Shown: piece after piece, positions 1 through 14,390 of the stretch
How positions within the stretch are numbered: the stretch's first letter is position 1
Layout of the letters: every line of letters begins with the position of its first letter
Source of the DNA: Bombus terrestris
Lineage: Eukaryota > Arthropoda > Insecta > Hymenoptera > Apidae
DNA length: 64,000 bases
Assembly (NCBI RefSeq): GCF_910591885.1
Contig: NW_025963578.1
Coordinates: 579,120-643,119, forward strand
Reading direction: 5' to 3'
Notes under the pieces: generated by a model
Told to the model about the DNA's origin: nothing
Database searches by the model: none
Seen by the model: only the letters and a program-made list of their open reading frames with translations
Made by a program: the position numbers and the translations under genes

Positions 1-120
1 GGACAAGGTGGGACAACGTGGGAGAACGTGGGACACCGTTGGACACCGTTGGACACCGTTGGACATCGTGGGACAACGTGGGACAACGTGGGACAACGTG
101 GGACAACGTGGGACAACGTG

Positions 121-1340
121 GGACACCGTTGGACACCGTTGGACATCGTTGGACATCGGTGGACATCGTGGGACACCGTTGGACACCGTTGGACATCGTT
201 GGACACCGTTGGACACCGTGGGACAACGTGGGACAACGTGGGACAACGTGGGACAACGTGGGACAACGTGGGACAACGTGGGACACCGTTGGACATCGTT
301 GGACATCGTTGGACATCGTTGGACACCGTTGGACACCGTTGGACACCGTTGGACACCGTTGGACACCGTTGGACATCGGTGGACATCGTGGGACACCGTT
401 GGACACCGTTGGACATCGTTGGACACCGTTGGACACCGTGGGACAACGTGGGACAACGTGCGACAACGTGGGACAAGGTGGGACAACGTGGGACAACGTG
501 GGACAACGTGGGACACCGTTGGACACCGTGGGACACCGTTGGACAACGTGGGACAACGTGGGACAACGTGGGACATCGTGGGACAACGTGGGACACCGTT
601 GGACACCGTGGGACACCGTTGGACACCGTTGGACATCGTTGGACACCGTGGGACAACGTGGGACAACGTGGGAAACCATGGAACAACGTGGGACAACGTG
701 GGACAACGTGGGACAACGTGGGACAACGTGGGACACCGTTGGACACCGTTGGACATCGTTGGACATCGGTGGACATCGTGGGACACCGTTGGACACCGTT
801 GGACATCGTTGGACACCGTTGGACACCGTGGGACAACGTGGGACAACGTGGGACAACGTGGGACAACGTGGGACAACGTGGGACAACGTGGGACACCGTT
901 GGACATCGTTGGACATCGTTGGACATCGTTGGACACCGTTGGACACCGTTGGACACCGTTGGACACCGTTGGACACCGTTGGACATCGGTGGACATCGTG
1001 GGACACCGTTGGACACCGTTGGACATCGTTGGACACCGTTGGACACCGTGGGACAACGTGGGACAACGTGCGACAACGTGGGACAAGGTGGGACAACGTG
1101 GGACAACGTGGGACAACGTGGGACACCGTTGGACACCGTGGGACACCGTTGGACAACGTGGGACAACGTGGGACAACGTGGGACATCGTGGGACAACGTG
1201 GGACACCGTTGGACACCGTGGGACACCGTTGGACACCGTTGGACATCGTTGGACACCGTGGGACAACGTGGGACAACGTGGGAAACCATGGAACAACGTG
1301 GGACAACGTGGGACAACGTGGGACAACGTGGGACAACGTG
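121..1340 (+). repeat. Tandem pair of 610-bp higher-order copies
   Basis: Units 121-730 and 731-1340 have the same order of unit types, including the cgacaacgtg/ggacaaggtg pair (461 and 1071) and K (671 and 1281). The match breaks at 1351, where the second copy has D and the first has B. The upstream copy leads into the next copy, while the downstream copy continues into the full M module ending at 1540. The same 61-unit spacing between successive K units recurs at 16171/16781, 31401/32011 and 60751/61361. Confidence 0.9.
671..690 (+). repeat. K landmark (ggaaaccatg then gaacaacgtg), first of about 86 copies
   Basis: K differs from unit C at bases 4 and 8. It is followed by gaacaacgtg in all copies but one or two, giving CCATGG (an NcoI site) and an ATG with A at -3 and G at +4. 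Copies by hand start at 671, 1281, 2551, 3451, 4821, 5081, 5461, 6851, 7461, 8361, 9251, 10001, 10421, 10681, 11061, 11641, 12281, 12621, 13031, 13411, 13821, 14601, 16171, 16781, 18031, 19181, 20521, 21421, 22231, 22631, 23711, 24941, 25441, 25941, 26311, 26811, 28591, 29311, 29731, 31401, 32011, 33281, 34621, 35511, 36841, 36921, 37321, 38651, 39971, 40561, 41401, 42451, 42861, 43761, 44501, 44921, 45181, 45561, 46141, 46771, 47151, 47731, 48521, 49271, 49691, 49951, 50331, 50911, 51571, 51901, 52311, 52691, 53101, 53721, 55291, 55901, 56481, 57121, 57451, 57861, 58241, 58561, 59181, 60751, 61361 and 63451. The copies at 26311 and 41401 begin tgaaacc. Confidence 0.93.
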
Positions 1341-1540
1341 GGACACCGTTGGACATCGTTGGACACCGTGGGACAACGTGGGACAACGTGGGACACCGTT
1401 GGACACCGTTGGACATCGTTGTACATCGTTGGACACCGTTGGACACCGTTGGACACCGTTGGACACCGTGGGACAACGTGGGACAACGTGGGACAACGTG
1501 GGACAACGTGGGACAACGTGGGACAATGTGGGACAACGTA
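1071..1540 (+). repeat. Module M copy 1 (acc subtype)
   Basis: The module is defined by cgacaacgtg at 1071, ggacaaggtg at 1081, K at 1281 (+210), gtacatcgtt at 1421 (+140), ggacaatgtg at 1521 (+100) and ggacaacgta at 1531. It is 47 units long. The unit before the 'C B B D C' stretch is ggacaccgtt, which defines the acc subtype. The last unit creates TAG at 1539-1541. Confidence 0.92.
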
Positions 1541-3040
1541 GGACAACGTGGGACAACGTGGGACACCGTTGGACATCGTTGGACAACGTGGGACATCGTG
1601 GGACAACGTGGGACAACGTGGGACAACGTGGGACAACGTGGGACACCGTTGGACACCGTGGGACACCGTTGGACACCGTTGGACACCGTGGGACACCGTT
1701 GGACACCGTTGGACACCGTTGGACATCGTTGGACACCGTTGGACACCGTTGGACATCGTGGGACAACGTGGGACAACGTGGGACAACGTGGGACAACGTG
1801 GGACAACGTGGGACAACGTGGGACACCGTTGGACACCGTTGGACATCGTTGGACATCGTTGGACATCGTGGGACACCGTTGGACATCGTTGGACACCGTT
1901 GGACATCGTTGGACACCGTGGGACAACGTGGGACAACGTGGGACAACGTGGGACACCGTTGGACACCGTGGGACACCGTTGGACACCGTGGGACACCGTT
2001 GGACAACGTGGGACAACGTGGGACAACGTGGGACAACGTGGGACACCGTTGGACACCGTTGGACATCGTTGGACATCGTTGGACAACGTGGGACACCGTT
2101 GGACATCGTTGGACACCGTTGGACAACGTGGGACAACGTGGGACAACGTGGGACACCGTTGGACATCGTTGGACACCGTTGGACATCGTTGGACACCGTG
2201 GGACACCGTTGGACACCGTTGGACACCGTTGGACATCGGTGGACACCGTGGGACAACGTGGGACAACGTGGGACAACGTGGGACACCGTTGGACACCGTG
2301 GGACACCGTTGGACACCGTGGGACACCGTTGGACAACGTGGGACAACGTGGGACAACGTGGGACAACGTGGGACACCGTTGGACACCGTTGGACATCGTT
2401 GGACAACGTGGGACAACGTGGGACAACGTGGGACAACGTGGGACAACGTGGGACACCGTTGGACACCGTGGGACACCGTTGGACACCGTTGGACATCGTT
2501 GGACACCGTGGGACAACGTGGGACAACGTGGGACAACGTGGGACAACGTGGGAAACCATGGAACAACGTGGGACAACGTGGGACAACGTGGGACAACGTG
2601 GGACAACGTGGGACAACGTGGGACAACGTGGGACAACGTGGGACACCGTTGGACATCGTTGGACAACGTAGGACAACGTGGGACAACGTGGGACAACGTG
2701 GGACAACGTGGGACAACGTGGGACACCGTTGGACACCGTGGGACACCGTTGGACACCGTTGGACATCGTTGGACACCGTTGGACACCGTTGGACATCGGT
2801 GGACATCGTGGGACACCGTTGGACACCGTTGGACATCGTTGGACACCGTTGGACAACGTGGGACAACTTGGGACAACGTGGGACAACGTGGGACAACGTG
2901 GGACAACGTGGGACACCGTTGGACACCGTTGGACATCGTTGGACATCGTTGGACACCGTTGGACACCGTTGGACACCGTTGGACACCGTGGGACAACGTG
3001 GGACAACGTGGGACAACGTGGGACAACGTGGGACAACGTG

Positions 3041-3710
3041 GGACAATGTGGGACAACTTGGGACAACGTGGGACACCGTTGGACATCGTTGGACACCGTT
3101 GGACATCGTTGGACACCGTGGGACACCGTTGGACACCGTTGGACACCGTTGGACATCGGTGGACATCGTGGGACACCGTTGGACACCGTTGGACATCGTT
3201 GGACACCGTTGGACACCGTGGGACAACGTGGGACAACGTGCGACAACGTGGGACAAGGTGGGACAACGTGGGACAACGTGGGACAACGTGGGACACCGTT
3301 GGACACCGTGGGACACCGTTGGACAACGTGGGACAACGTGGGACAACGTGGGACATCGTGGGACAACGTGGGACGCCGTTGGACACCGTGGGACACCGTT
3401 GGACACCGTTGGACATCGTTGGACACCGTGGGACAACGTGGGACAACGTGGGAAACCATGGAACAACGTGGGACAACGTGGGACAACGTGGGACAACGTG
3501 GGACAACGTGGGACACCGTTGGACATCGTTGGACACCGTGGGACAACGTGGGACAACGTGGGACACCGTTGGACACCGTTGGACATCGTTGTACATCGTT
3601 GGACACCGTTGGACACCGTTGGACACCGTTGGACACCGTGGGACAACGTGGGACAACGTGGGACAACGTGGGACAACGTGGGACAACGTGGGACAATGTG
3701 GGACAACGTA
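3041..3710 (+). repeat. Module M copy 2 (gcc subtype, with upstream aatgtg)
   Basis: The M core runs 3241-3710 with K at 3451, gtacatcgtt at 3591 and ggacaacgta at 3701. It carries ggacgccgtt at 3371 and an extra ggacaatgtg at 3041, exactly 200 bp before the cgac unit. These two markers always occur together and define the gcc subtype. It also has private ggacaacttg units nearby at 2861 and 3051. Confidence 0.92.
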
Positions 3711-6700
3711 GGACAACGTGGGACAACGTGGGACACCGTTGGACATCGTTGGACAACGTGGGACATCGTGGGACAACGTGGGACAACGTGGGACAACGTG
3801 GGACAACGTGGGACACCGTTGGACACCGTGGGACACCGTTGGACACCGTTGGACACCGTGGGACACCGTTGGACACCGTTGGACACCGTTGGACACCGTT
3901 GGACATCGTTGGACACCGTTGGACACCGTTGGACATCGTGGGACAACGTGGGACAACGTGGGACAACGTGGGACAACGTGGGACAACGTGGGACAACGTG
4001 GGACACCGTTGGACACCGTTGGACATCGTTGGACATCGTTGGACATCGTGGGACACCGTTGGACATCGTTGGACACCGTTGGACATCGTTGGACACCGTG
4101 GGACAACGTGGGACAACGTGGGACAACGTGGGACACCGTTGGACACCGTGGGACACCGTTGGACACCGTGGGACACCGTTGGACAACGTGGGACAACGTG
4201 GGACAACGTGGGACAACGTGGGACACCGTTGGACACCGTTGGACATCGTTGGACATCGTTGGACATCGTGGGACACCGTTGGACATCGTTGGACACCGTT
4301 GGACAACGTGGGACAACGTGGGACAACGTGGGACACCGTTGGACATCGTTGGACACCGTTGGACATCGTTGGACACCGTGGGACACCGTTGGACAACGTG
4401 GGACAACGTGGGACAACGTGGGACACCGTTGGACATCGTTGGACACCGTTGGACATCGTTGGACACCGTGGGACACCGTTGGACACCGTTGGACACCGTT
4501 GGACATCGGTGGACATCGTGGGACACCGTTGGACACCGTTGGACATCGTTGGACACCGTTGGACACCGTGGGACAACGTGGGACAACGTGGGACAACGTG
4601 GGACAACGTGGGACAACGTGGGACAACGTGGGACAACGTGGGACAACGTGGGACACCGTTGGACACCGTGGGACTTCGTTGGACAACGTGGGACAACGTG
4701 GGACAACGTGGGACAACGTGGGACAACGTGGGACACCGTTGGACACCGTGGGACACCGTTGGACACCGTTGGACATCGTTGGACACCGTGGGACAACGTG
4801 GGACAACGTGGGACAACGTGGGAAACCATGGAACAACGTGGGACAACGTGGGACAACGTGGGACAACGTGGGACAACGTGGGACACCGTTGGACATCGTT
4901 GGACACCGTGGGACAACGTGGGACAACGTGGGACAACGTGGGACAACGTGGGACAACGTGGGACAACGTGGGACAACGTGGGACAACGTGGGACACCGTT
5001 GGACACCGTGGGACACCGTTGGACACCGTTGGACATCGTTGGACACCGTGGGACAACGTGGGACAACGTGGGACAACGTGGGAAACCATGGAACAACGTG
5101 GGACAACGTGGGACAACGTGGGACAACGTGGGACAACGTGGGACACCGTTGGACATCGTTGGACACCGTGGGACAACGTGGGACAACGTGGGACAACGTG
5201 GGACACCGTTGGACACCGTGGGACACCGTTGGACAACGTGGGACAACGTGGGACAACGTGGGACAACGTGGGACAACGTGGGACAACGTGGGACAACGTG
5301 GGACAACGTGGGACAACGTGGGACAACGTGGGACACCGTTGGACATCGTTGGACAACGTGGGACAACGTGGGACAACGTGGGACAACGTGGGACAACGTG
5401 GGACAACGTGGGACACCGTTGGACACCGTGGGACACCGTTGGACAACGTGGGACAACGTGGGAAACCATGGAACAACGTGGGACAACGTGGGACAACGTG
5501 GGACAACGTGGGACAACGTGGGACAACGTGGGACAACGTGGGACACCGTTGGACATCGTTGGACAACGTGGGACAACGTGGGACAACGTGGGACAACGTG
5601 GGACAACGTGGGACACCGTTGGACACCGTGGGACACCGTTGGACACCGTTGGACATCGTTGGACACCGTTGGACACCGTTGGACATCGGTGGACATCGTG
5701 GGACACCGTTGGACACCGTTGGACATCGTTGGACACCGTTGGACACCGTGGGACAACGTGGGACAACGTGGGACAACGTGGGACAACGTGGGACAACGTG
5801 GGACACCGTTGGACACCGTTGGACATCGTTGGACATCGTTGGACACCGTTGGACACCGTTGGACACCGTTGGACACCGTGGGACAACGTGGGACAACGTG
5901 GGACAACGTGGGACAACGTGGGACAACGTGGGACAACGTGGGACAACGTGGGACAACGTGGGACACCGTTGGACATCGTTGGACACCGTTGGACATCGTT
6001 GGACACCGTGGGACACCGTTGGACACCGTTGGACACCGTTGGACATCGGTGGACAACGTGGGACAACGTGGGACAACGTGGGACACCGTTGGACATCGTT
6101 GGACACCGTGGGACAACGTGGGACAACGTGGGACAACGTGGGACACCGTTGGACACCGTTGGACATCGTTGGACATCGCTGGACATCGTGGGACACCGTT
6201 GGACATCGTTGGACATCGTTGGACACCGTTGGACATCGTTGGACATCGTTGGACATCGTTGGACACCGTTGGACACCGTTGGACACCGTTGGACACCGTT
6301 GGACATCGGTGGACATCGTGGGACACCGTTGGACACCGTTGGACATCGTTGGACACCGTTGGACACCGTGGGACAACGTGGGACACCGTTGGACATCGTT
6401 GGACACCGTTGGACACCGTGGGACAACGTGGGACAACGTGGGACAACGTGGGACAACGTGGGACAACGTGGGACAACGTGGGACACCGTTGGACATCGTT
6501 GGACACCGTTGGACATCGTTGGACACCGTGGGACACCGTTGGACACCTTTGGACACCGTTGGACATCGGTGGACATCGTGGGACACCGTTGGACACCGTT
6601 GGACATCGTTGGACACCGTTGGACACCGTGGGACAACGTGGGACAACGTGGGACAACGTGGGACAACGTGGGACAACGTGGGACAACGTGGGACACCGTT

Positions 6701-6820
6701 GGACACCGTGGGACACCGTTGGACAACGTGGGACAACGTGGGACAACGTGGGACAACGTGGGACAACGTGGGACACCGTTGGACACCGTGGGACACCGTT
6801 GGACACCGTTGGACATCGTT
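3711..6820 (+). repeat. Array sector, A-rich with T and K landmarks
   Basis: No gene is present. After M copy 2 the array resembles the sectors that follow other M modules. Landmarks are module T at 4671/4821, further K units at 5081 and 5461, ggacatcgct at 6171 and ggacaccttt at 6541. The last 800 bp match 37.8-38.6 kb in unit order, including ggacatcgct and ggacaccttt, at an offset of about 31.8 kb. Confidence 0.85.
4671..4840 (+). repeat. Module T (ggacttcgtt linked to K), first of 15 copies
   Basis: The rare unit ggacttcgtt is always followed by K 150 bp later, or 160 bp in the copies at 20361 and 34461. Copies start at 4671, 9851, 13261, 17881, 19031, 20361, 22081, 29161, 33131, 34461, 36691, 44351, 49121, 52541 and 58091. 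The tight spacing shows that the interval is copied as a block. Confidence 0.9.
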
Positions 6821-6870
6821 GAACACAGTGGGACAACGTGGAACAACGTGGGAAACCATGGAACAACGTG
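6821..6870 (+). repeat. Module S (cluster of gaac units around K), first of 13 copies
   Basis: The order is gaacacagtg or gaacaccgtg, one A unit, gaacaacgtg, K, gaacaacgtg. The first unit follows a 't' and so makes a sense TGA. Copies start at 6821, 10651, 11031, 23681, 38621, 39941, 45151, 45531, 46741, 47121, 49921, 50301 and 55871. The 'cag' form is found at 6821, 23681, 38621 and 39941. A lone gaacaccgtg without the rest sits at 23481. In the copy at 49921 the third unit reads gaacaacgag. Five S modules (K at 11061, 45561, 47151, 50331 and 55901) are followed by gggcaacgtg, which splits S into two lineages. Confidence 0.88.
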
Positions 6871-7990
6871 GGACAACGTGGGACAACGTGGGACAACGTG
6901 GGACAACGTGGGACAACGTGGGACACCGTTGGACATCGTTGGACACCGTGGGACAACGTGGGACAACGTGGGACAACGTGGGACACCGTTGGACACCGTG
7001 GGACACCGTTGGACAACGTGGGACAACGTGGGACAACGTGGGACAACGTGGGACAACGTGGGACAACGTGGGACAACGTGGGACACCGTTGGACACCGTG
7101 GGACACCGTTGGACACCGTTGGACATCGTTGGACACCGTTGGACACCGTTGGACATCGGTGGACATCGTGGGACACCGTTGGACACCGTTGGACATCGTT
7201 GGACACCGTTGGACACCGTGGGACAACGTGGGACAACGTGGGACAACGTGGGACAACGTGGGACAACGTGGGACAACGTGGGACAACGTGGGACACCGCT
7301 GGACACCGTGGGACACCGTTGGACAACGTGGGACAACGTGGGACAACGTGGGACAACGTGGGACAACGTGGGACACCGTTGGACACCGTGGGACACCGTT
7401 GGACACCGTTGGACATCGTTGGACACCGTGGGACAACGTGGGACAACGTGGGACAACGTGGGAAACCATGGAACAACGTGGGACAACGTGGGACAACGTG
7501 GGACAACGTGGGACAACGTGGGACAACGTGGGACAACGTGGGACAACGTGGGACAACGTGGGACACCGTTGGACATCGTTGGACAACGTGGGACAACGTG
7601 GGACAACGTGGGACAACGTGGGACAACGTGGGACAACGTGGGACACCGTTGGACACCGTGGGACACCGTTGGACACCGTTGGACATCGTTGGACACCGTT
7701 GGACACCGTTGGACATCGGTGGACATCGTGGGACACCGTTGGACACCGTTGGACATCGTTGGACACCGTTGGACACCGTGGGACAACGTGGGACAACGTG
7801 GGACAACGTGGGACAACGTGGGACACCGTTGGACACCGTTGGACATCGTTGGACATCGTTGGACACCGTTGGACACCGTTGGACACCGTTGGACACCGTG
7901 GGACAACGTGGGACAACGTGGGACAACGTGGGACAACGTGGGACAACGTGGGACAACGTGGGACAACGTGGGACAACGTGGGACAACGTG

Positions 7991-10900
7991 GGACACCGTT
8001 GGACATCGTTGGACACCGTGGGACAACGTTGGACAACGTGGGACAACGTGGGACACCGTTGGACACCGTTGGACATCGTTGGACATCGTTGGACATAGTG
8101 GGACACCGTTGGACATCGTTGGACACCGTTGGACATCGTTGGACACCGTGGGACAACGTGGGACAACGTGGGACACCGTTGGACACCGTGGGACACCGTT
8201 GGACACCGTGGGACACCGTTGGACAACGTGGGACAACGTGGGACAACGTGGGACAACGTGGGACAACGTGGGACACCGTTGGACACCGTGGGACACCGTT
8301 GGACACCGTTGGACATCGTTGGACACCGTGGGACAACGTGGGACAACGTGGGACAACGTGGGAAACCATGGAACAACGTGGGACAACGTGGGACAACGTG
8401 GGACAACGTGGGACAACGTGGGACAACGTGGGACAACGTGGGACAACGTGGGACAACGTGGGACACCGTTGGACATCGTTGGACAACGTGGGACAACGTG
8501 GGACAACGTGGGACAACGTGGGACAACGTGGGACAACGTGGGACACCGTTGGACACCGTGGGACACCGTTGGACACCGTTGGACATCGTTGGACACCGTT
8601 GGACACCGTTGGACATCGGTGGACATCGTGGGACACCGTTGGACACCGTTGGACATCGTTGGACACCGTTGGACACCGTGGGACAACGTGGGACAACGTG
8701 GGACAACGTGGGACACCGTTGGACACCGTTGGACATCGTTGGACATCGTTGGACACCGTTGGACACCGTTGGACACCGTTGGACACCGTGGGACAACGTG
8801 GGACAACGTGGGACAACGTGGGACAACGTGGGACAACGTGGGACAATGTGGGACAACGTGGGACAACGTGGGACACCGTTGGACATCGTTGGACACCGTT
8901 GGACATCGTTGGACACCGTGGGACACCGTTGGACACCGTTGGACACCGTTGGACATCGGTGGACATCGTGGGACACCGTTGGACACCGTTGGACATCGTT
9001 GGACACCGTTGGACACCGTGGGACAACGTGGGACAACGTGCGACAACGTGGGACAAGGTGGGACAACGTGGGACAACGTGGGACAACGTGGGACACCGTT
9101 GGACACCGTGGGACACCGTTGGACAACGTGGGACAACGTGGGACAACGTGGGACATCGTGGGACAACGTGGGACGCCGTTGGACACCGTGGGACACCGTT
9201 GGACACCGTTGGACATCGTTGGACACCGTGGGACAACGTGGGACAACGTGGGAAACCATGGAACAACGTGGGACAACGTGGGACAACGTGGGACAACGTG
9301 GGACAACGTGGGACACCGTTGGACATCGTTGGACACCGTGGGACAACGTGGGACAACGTGGGACACCGTTGGACACCGTTGGACATCGTTGTACATCGTT
9401 GGACACCGTTGGACACCGTTGGACACCGTTGGACACCGTGGGACAACGTGGGACAACGTGGGACAACGTGGGACAACGTGGGACAACGTGGGACAATGTG
9501 GGACAACGTAGGACAACGTGGGACAACGTGGGACACCGTTGGACATCGTTGGACAACGTGGGACATCGTGGGACAACGTGGGACAACGTGGGACAACGTG
9601 GGACAACGTGGGACACCGTTGGACACCGTGGGACACCGTTGGACACCGTTGGACACCGTGGGACACCGTTGGACACCGTTGGACACCGTTGGACATCGTT
9701 GGACACCGTTGGACACCGTTGGACATCGTGGGACAACGTGGGACACCGTGGGACAACGTGGGACAACGTGGGACAACGTGGGACAACGTGGGACAACGTG
9801 GGACAACGTGGGACAACGTGGGACAACGTGGGACACCGTTGGACACCGTGGGACTTCGTTGGACAACGTGGGACAACGTGGGACAACGTGGGACAACGTG
9901 GGACAACGTGGGACACCGTTGGACACCGTGGGACACCGTTGGACACCGTTGGACATCGTTGGACACCGTGGGACAACGTGGGACAACGTGGGACAACGTG
10001 GGAAACCATGGAACAACGTGGGACAACGTGGGACAACGTGGGACAACGTGGGACAACGTGGGACACCGTTGGACATCGTTGGACACCGTGGGACAACGTG
10101 GGACAACGTGGGACAACGTGGGACACCGTTGGACACCGTGGGACACCGTTGGACAACGTGGGACAACGTGGGACAACGTGGGACAACGTGGGACAACGTG
10201 GGACAACGTGGGACAACGTGGGACAACGTGGGACACCGTTGGACACCGTGGGACACCGTTGGACACCGTGGGACACCGTTGGACAACGTGGGACAACGTG
10301 GGACAACGTGGGACAACGTGGGACAACGTGGGACACCGTTGGACACCGTGGGACACCGTTGGACACCGTTGGACATCGTTGGACACCGTGGGACAACGTG
10401 GGACAACGTGGGACAACGTGGGAAACCATGGAACAACGTGGGACAACGTGGGACAACGTGGGACAACGTGGGACAACGTGGGACAACGTGGGACAACGTG
10501 GGACAACGTGGGACAACGTGGGACACCGTTGGACATCGTTGGACAACGTGGGACAACGTGGGACAACGTGGGACAACGTGGGACAACGTGGGACAACGTG
10601 GGACACCGTTGGACACCGTGGGACAACGTTGGACACCGTTGGACATCGTTGAACACCGTGGGACAACGTGGAACAACGTGGGAAACCATGGAACAACGTG
10701 GGACAACGTGGGACAACGTGGGACAACGTGGGACAACGTGGGACACCGTTGGACATCGTTGGACACCGTGGGACAACGTGGGACAACGTGGGACAACGTG
10801 GGACACCGTTGGACACCGTGGGACACCGTTGGACAACGTGGGACAACGTGGGACAACGTGGGACAACGTGGGACACCGTTGGACATCGTTGGACACCGTT

Positions 10901-11690
10901 GGACATCGTTGGACACCGTGGGACACCGTTGGACAACGTGGGACAACGTGGGACAACGTGGGACAACGTGGGACAACGTGGGACACCGTTGGACACCGTG
11001 GGACACCGTTGGACACCGTTGGACATCGTTGAACACCGTGGGACAACGTGGAACAACGTGGGAAACCATGGAACAACGTGGGGCAACGTGGGACAACGTG
11101 GGACAACGTGGGACAACGTGGGACACCGTTGGACATCGTTGGACACCGTGGGACAACGTGGGACAACGTGGGACAACGTGGGACACCGTTGGACACCGTG
11201 GGACACCGTTGGACAACGTGGGACAACGTGGGACAACGTGGGACAACGTGGGACACCGTTGGACATCGTTGGACACCGTTGGACATCGTTGGACACCGTG
11301 GGACACCGTTGGACACCTGTGGACACCGTTGGACATCGGTGGACATCGTGGGACACCGTTGGACACCGTTGGACATCGTTGGACACCGTTGGACACCGTG
11401 GGACAACGTGGGACAACGTGGGACAACGTGGGACAACGTGGGACAACGTGGGACAACGTGGGACAACGTGGGACACCGTTGGACACCGTGGGACACCGTT
11501 GGACAACGTGGGACAACGTGGGACAACGTGGGACAACGCGGGACAACGTGGGACACCGTTGGACACCGTGGGACACCGTTGGACACCGTTGGACATCGTT
11601 GGACACCGTGGGACAACGTGGGACAACGTGGGACAACGTGGGAAACCATGGAACAACGTGGGACAACGTGGGACAACGTGGGACAACGTG
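7991..11690 (+). repeat. Segment copied at about 42,490-46,190
   Basis: Unit order and rare units match at an offset of 34.50-34.51 kb: ggacaacgtt 8021/42531, ggacatagtg 8091/42601, M 9041/43551, T 9851/44351, and K at 10001, 10421, 10681, 11061 and 11641 matched at 44501, 44921, 45181, 45561 and 46141. Differences are single substitutions or whole units, for example ggacacctgt at 11311 against ggacaccttt at 45811. The match ends just after 11690, where the copies take different next units. Confidence 0.88.
9041..9510 (+). repeat. Module M copy 3 (gcc subtype)
   Basis: cgacaacgtg lies at 9041, ggacgccgtt at 9171, K at 9251, gtacatcgtt at 9391, ggacaatgtg at 9491 and ggacaacgta at 9501. The subtype's upstream ggacaatgtg is at 8841. 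Confidence 0.92.
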
Positions 11691-12230
11691 GGACACCGTT
11701 GGACATCGTTGGACACCGTGGGACAACGTTGGACAACGTGGGACAACGTGGGACACCGTTGGACACCGTTGGACATCGTTGGACATCGTTGGACATCGTG
11801 GGACACCGTTGGACATCGTTGGACACCGTTGGACATCGTTGGACACCGTGGGACAACGTGGGACAACGTGGGACAACGTGGGACACCGTTGGACATCGTT
11901 GGACACCGTTGGACATCGTTGGACACCGTGGGACACCGTTGGACACCTTTGGACACCGTTGGACATCGGTGGACATCGTGGGACACCGTTGGACACCGTT
12001 GGACATCGTTGGACACCGTTGGACACCGTGGGACAACGTGGGACAACGTGGGACAACGTGGGACAACGTGGGACAACGTGGGACAACGTGGGACAACGTG
12101 GGACAACGTGGGACACCGTTGGACACCGTGGGACACCGTTGGACAACGTGGGACAACGTGGGACAACGTGGGACAACGCGGGACAACGTGGGACACCGTT
12201 GGACACCGTGGGACACCGTTGGACACCGTT

Positions 12231-12300
12231 GGATATCGTTGGACACCGTGGGACAACGTGGGACAACGTGGGACAACGTGGGAAACCATGGAACAACGTG
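12231..12300 (+). repeat. ggatatcgtt unit linked to K, first of six copies
   Basis: ggatatcgtt contains GATATC (an EcoRV site) and always lies exactly 50 bp before K. Copies are at 12231, 25391, 26761, 28541, 51521 and 57071, with K at 12281, 25441, 26811, 28591, 51571 and 57121. Confidence 0.9.
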
Positions 12301-14390
12301 GGACAACGTGGGACAACGTGGGACAACGTGGGACAACGTGGGACACCGTTGGACATCGTTGGACACCGTGGGACAACGTGGGACAACGTGGGACAACGTG
12401 GGACACCGTTGGACACCGTGGGACACCGTTGGACACCGTGGGACACCGTTGGACAACGTGGGACAACGTGGGACAACGTGGGACAACGTGGGACACCGTT
12501 GGACACCGTTGGACATCGTTGGACATCGTTGGACATCGTGGGACACCGTTGGACATCGTTGGACACCGTTGGACATCGTTGGACACCGTGGGACAACGTG
12601 GGACAACGTGGGACAACGTGGGAAACCATGGAACAACGTGGGACAACGTGGGACAACGTGGGACAACGTGGGACAACGTGGGACACCGTTGGACATCGTT
12701 GGACACCGTGGGACAACGTGGGACAACGTGGGACAACGTGGGACACCGTTGGACACCGTGGGACACCGTTGGACAACGTGGGACAACGTGGGACAACGTG
12801 GGACAACGTGGGACAACGTGGGACAACGTGGGACAACGTGGGACAACGTGGGACAACGTGGGACACCGTTGGACACCGTGGGACACCGTTGGACAACGTG
12901 GGACAACGTGGGACAACGTGGGACAACGTGGGACAACGTGGGACACCGTTGGACACCGTGGGACACCGTTGGACACCGTTGGACATCGTTGGACACCGTG
13001 GGACAACGTGGGACAACGTGGGACAACGTGGGAAACCATGGAACAACGTGGGACAACGTGGGACAACGTGGGACAACGTGGGACAACGTGGGACAACGTG
13101 GGACAACGTGGGACAACGTGGGACAACGTGGGACACCGTTGGACATCGTTGGACAACGTGGGACAACGTGGGACAACGTGGGACAACGTGGGACAACGTG
13201 GGACAACGTGGGACAACGTGGGACAACGTGGGACAACGTGGGACACCGTTGGACACCGTGGGACTTCGTTGGACAACGTGGGACAACGTGGGACAACGTG
13301 GGACAACGTGGGACAACGTGGGACACCGTTGGACACCGTGGGACACCGTTGGACACCGTTGGACATCGTTGGACACCGTGGGACAACGTGGGACAACGTG
13401 GGACAACGTGGGAAACCATGGAACAACGTGGGACAACGTGGGACAACGTGGGACAACGTGGGACAACGTGGGACACCGTTGGACATCGTTGGACACCGTG
13501 GGACAACGTGGGACAACGTGGGACAACGTGGGACACCGTTGGACACCGTGGGACACCGTTGGACAACGTGGGACAACGTGGGACAACGTGGGACAACGTG
13601 GGACAACGTGGGACAACGTGGGACAACGTGGGACAACGTGGGACAACGTGGGACACCGTTGGACACCGTGGGACACCGTTGGACAACGTGGGACAACGTG
13701 GGACAACGTGGGACAACGTGGGACAACGTGGGACACCGTTGGACACCGTGGGACACCGTTGGACACCGTTGGACATCGTTGGACACCGTGGGACAACGTG
13801 GGACAACGTGGGACAACGTGGGAAACCATGGAACAACGTGGGACAACGTGGGACAACGTGGGACAACGTGGGACAACGTGGGACAACATGGGACAACGTG
13901 GGACAACGTGGGACAACGTGGGACACCGTTGGACATCGTTGGACAACGTGGGACAACGTGGGACAACGTGGGACAACGTGGGACAACGTGGGACAACGTT
14001 TGACACCGTTGGACACCGTGGGACACCGTTGGACACCGTTGGACATCGTTGGACACCGTTGGACACCGTTGGACATCGGTGGACATCGTGGGACACCGTT
14101 GGACACCGTTGGACATCGTTGGACACCGTTGGACACCGTGGGACAACGTGGGACAACGTGGGACAACGTGGGACAACGTGGGACAACGTGGGACACCGTT
14201 GGACACCGTTGGACATCGTTGGACATCGTTGGACACCGTTGGACACCGTTGGACACCGTTGGACACCGTGGGACACCGTTGGACACCGTTGGACACCGTT
14301 GGACATCGGTGGACATCGTGGGACACCGTTGGACACCGTTGGACATCGTTGGACACCGTTGGACACCGTGGGACAACGTGGGACAACGTG

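Noticed and set aside
4671..4700. CENP-B box starting in the rare ggacttcgtt unit
   Set aside because: TTCG and an A at the right distance are present, but the required CGGG is absent (the bases there read acgt). The other units lack TTCG.
12231..12240. GATATC units as integration or attachment sites
   Set aside because: Only six copies occur, all at a fixed 50 bp from K, so they are inherited variants of one block and not independent sites.
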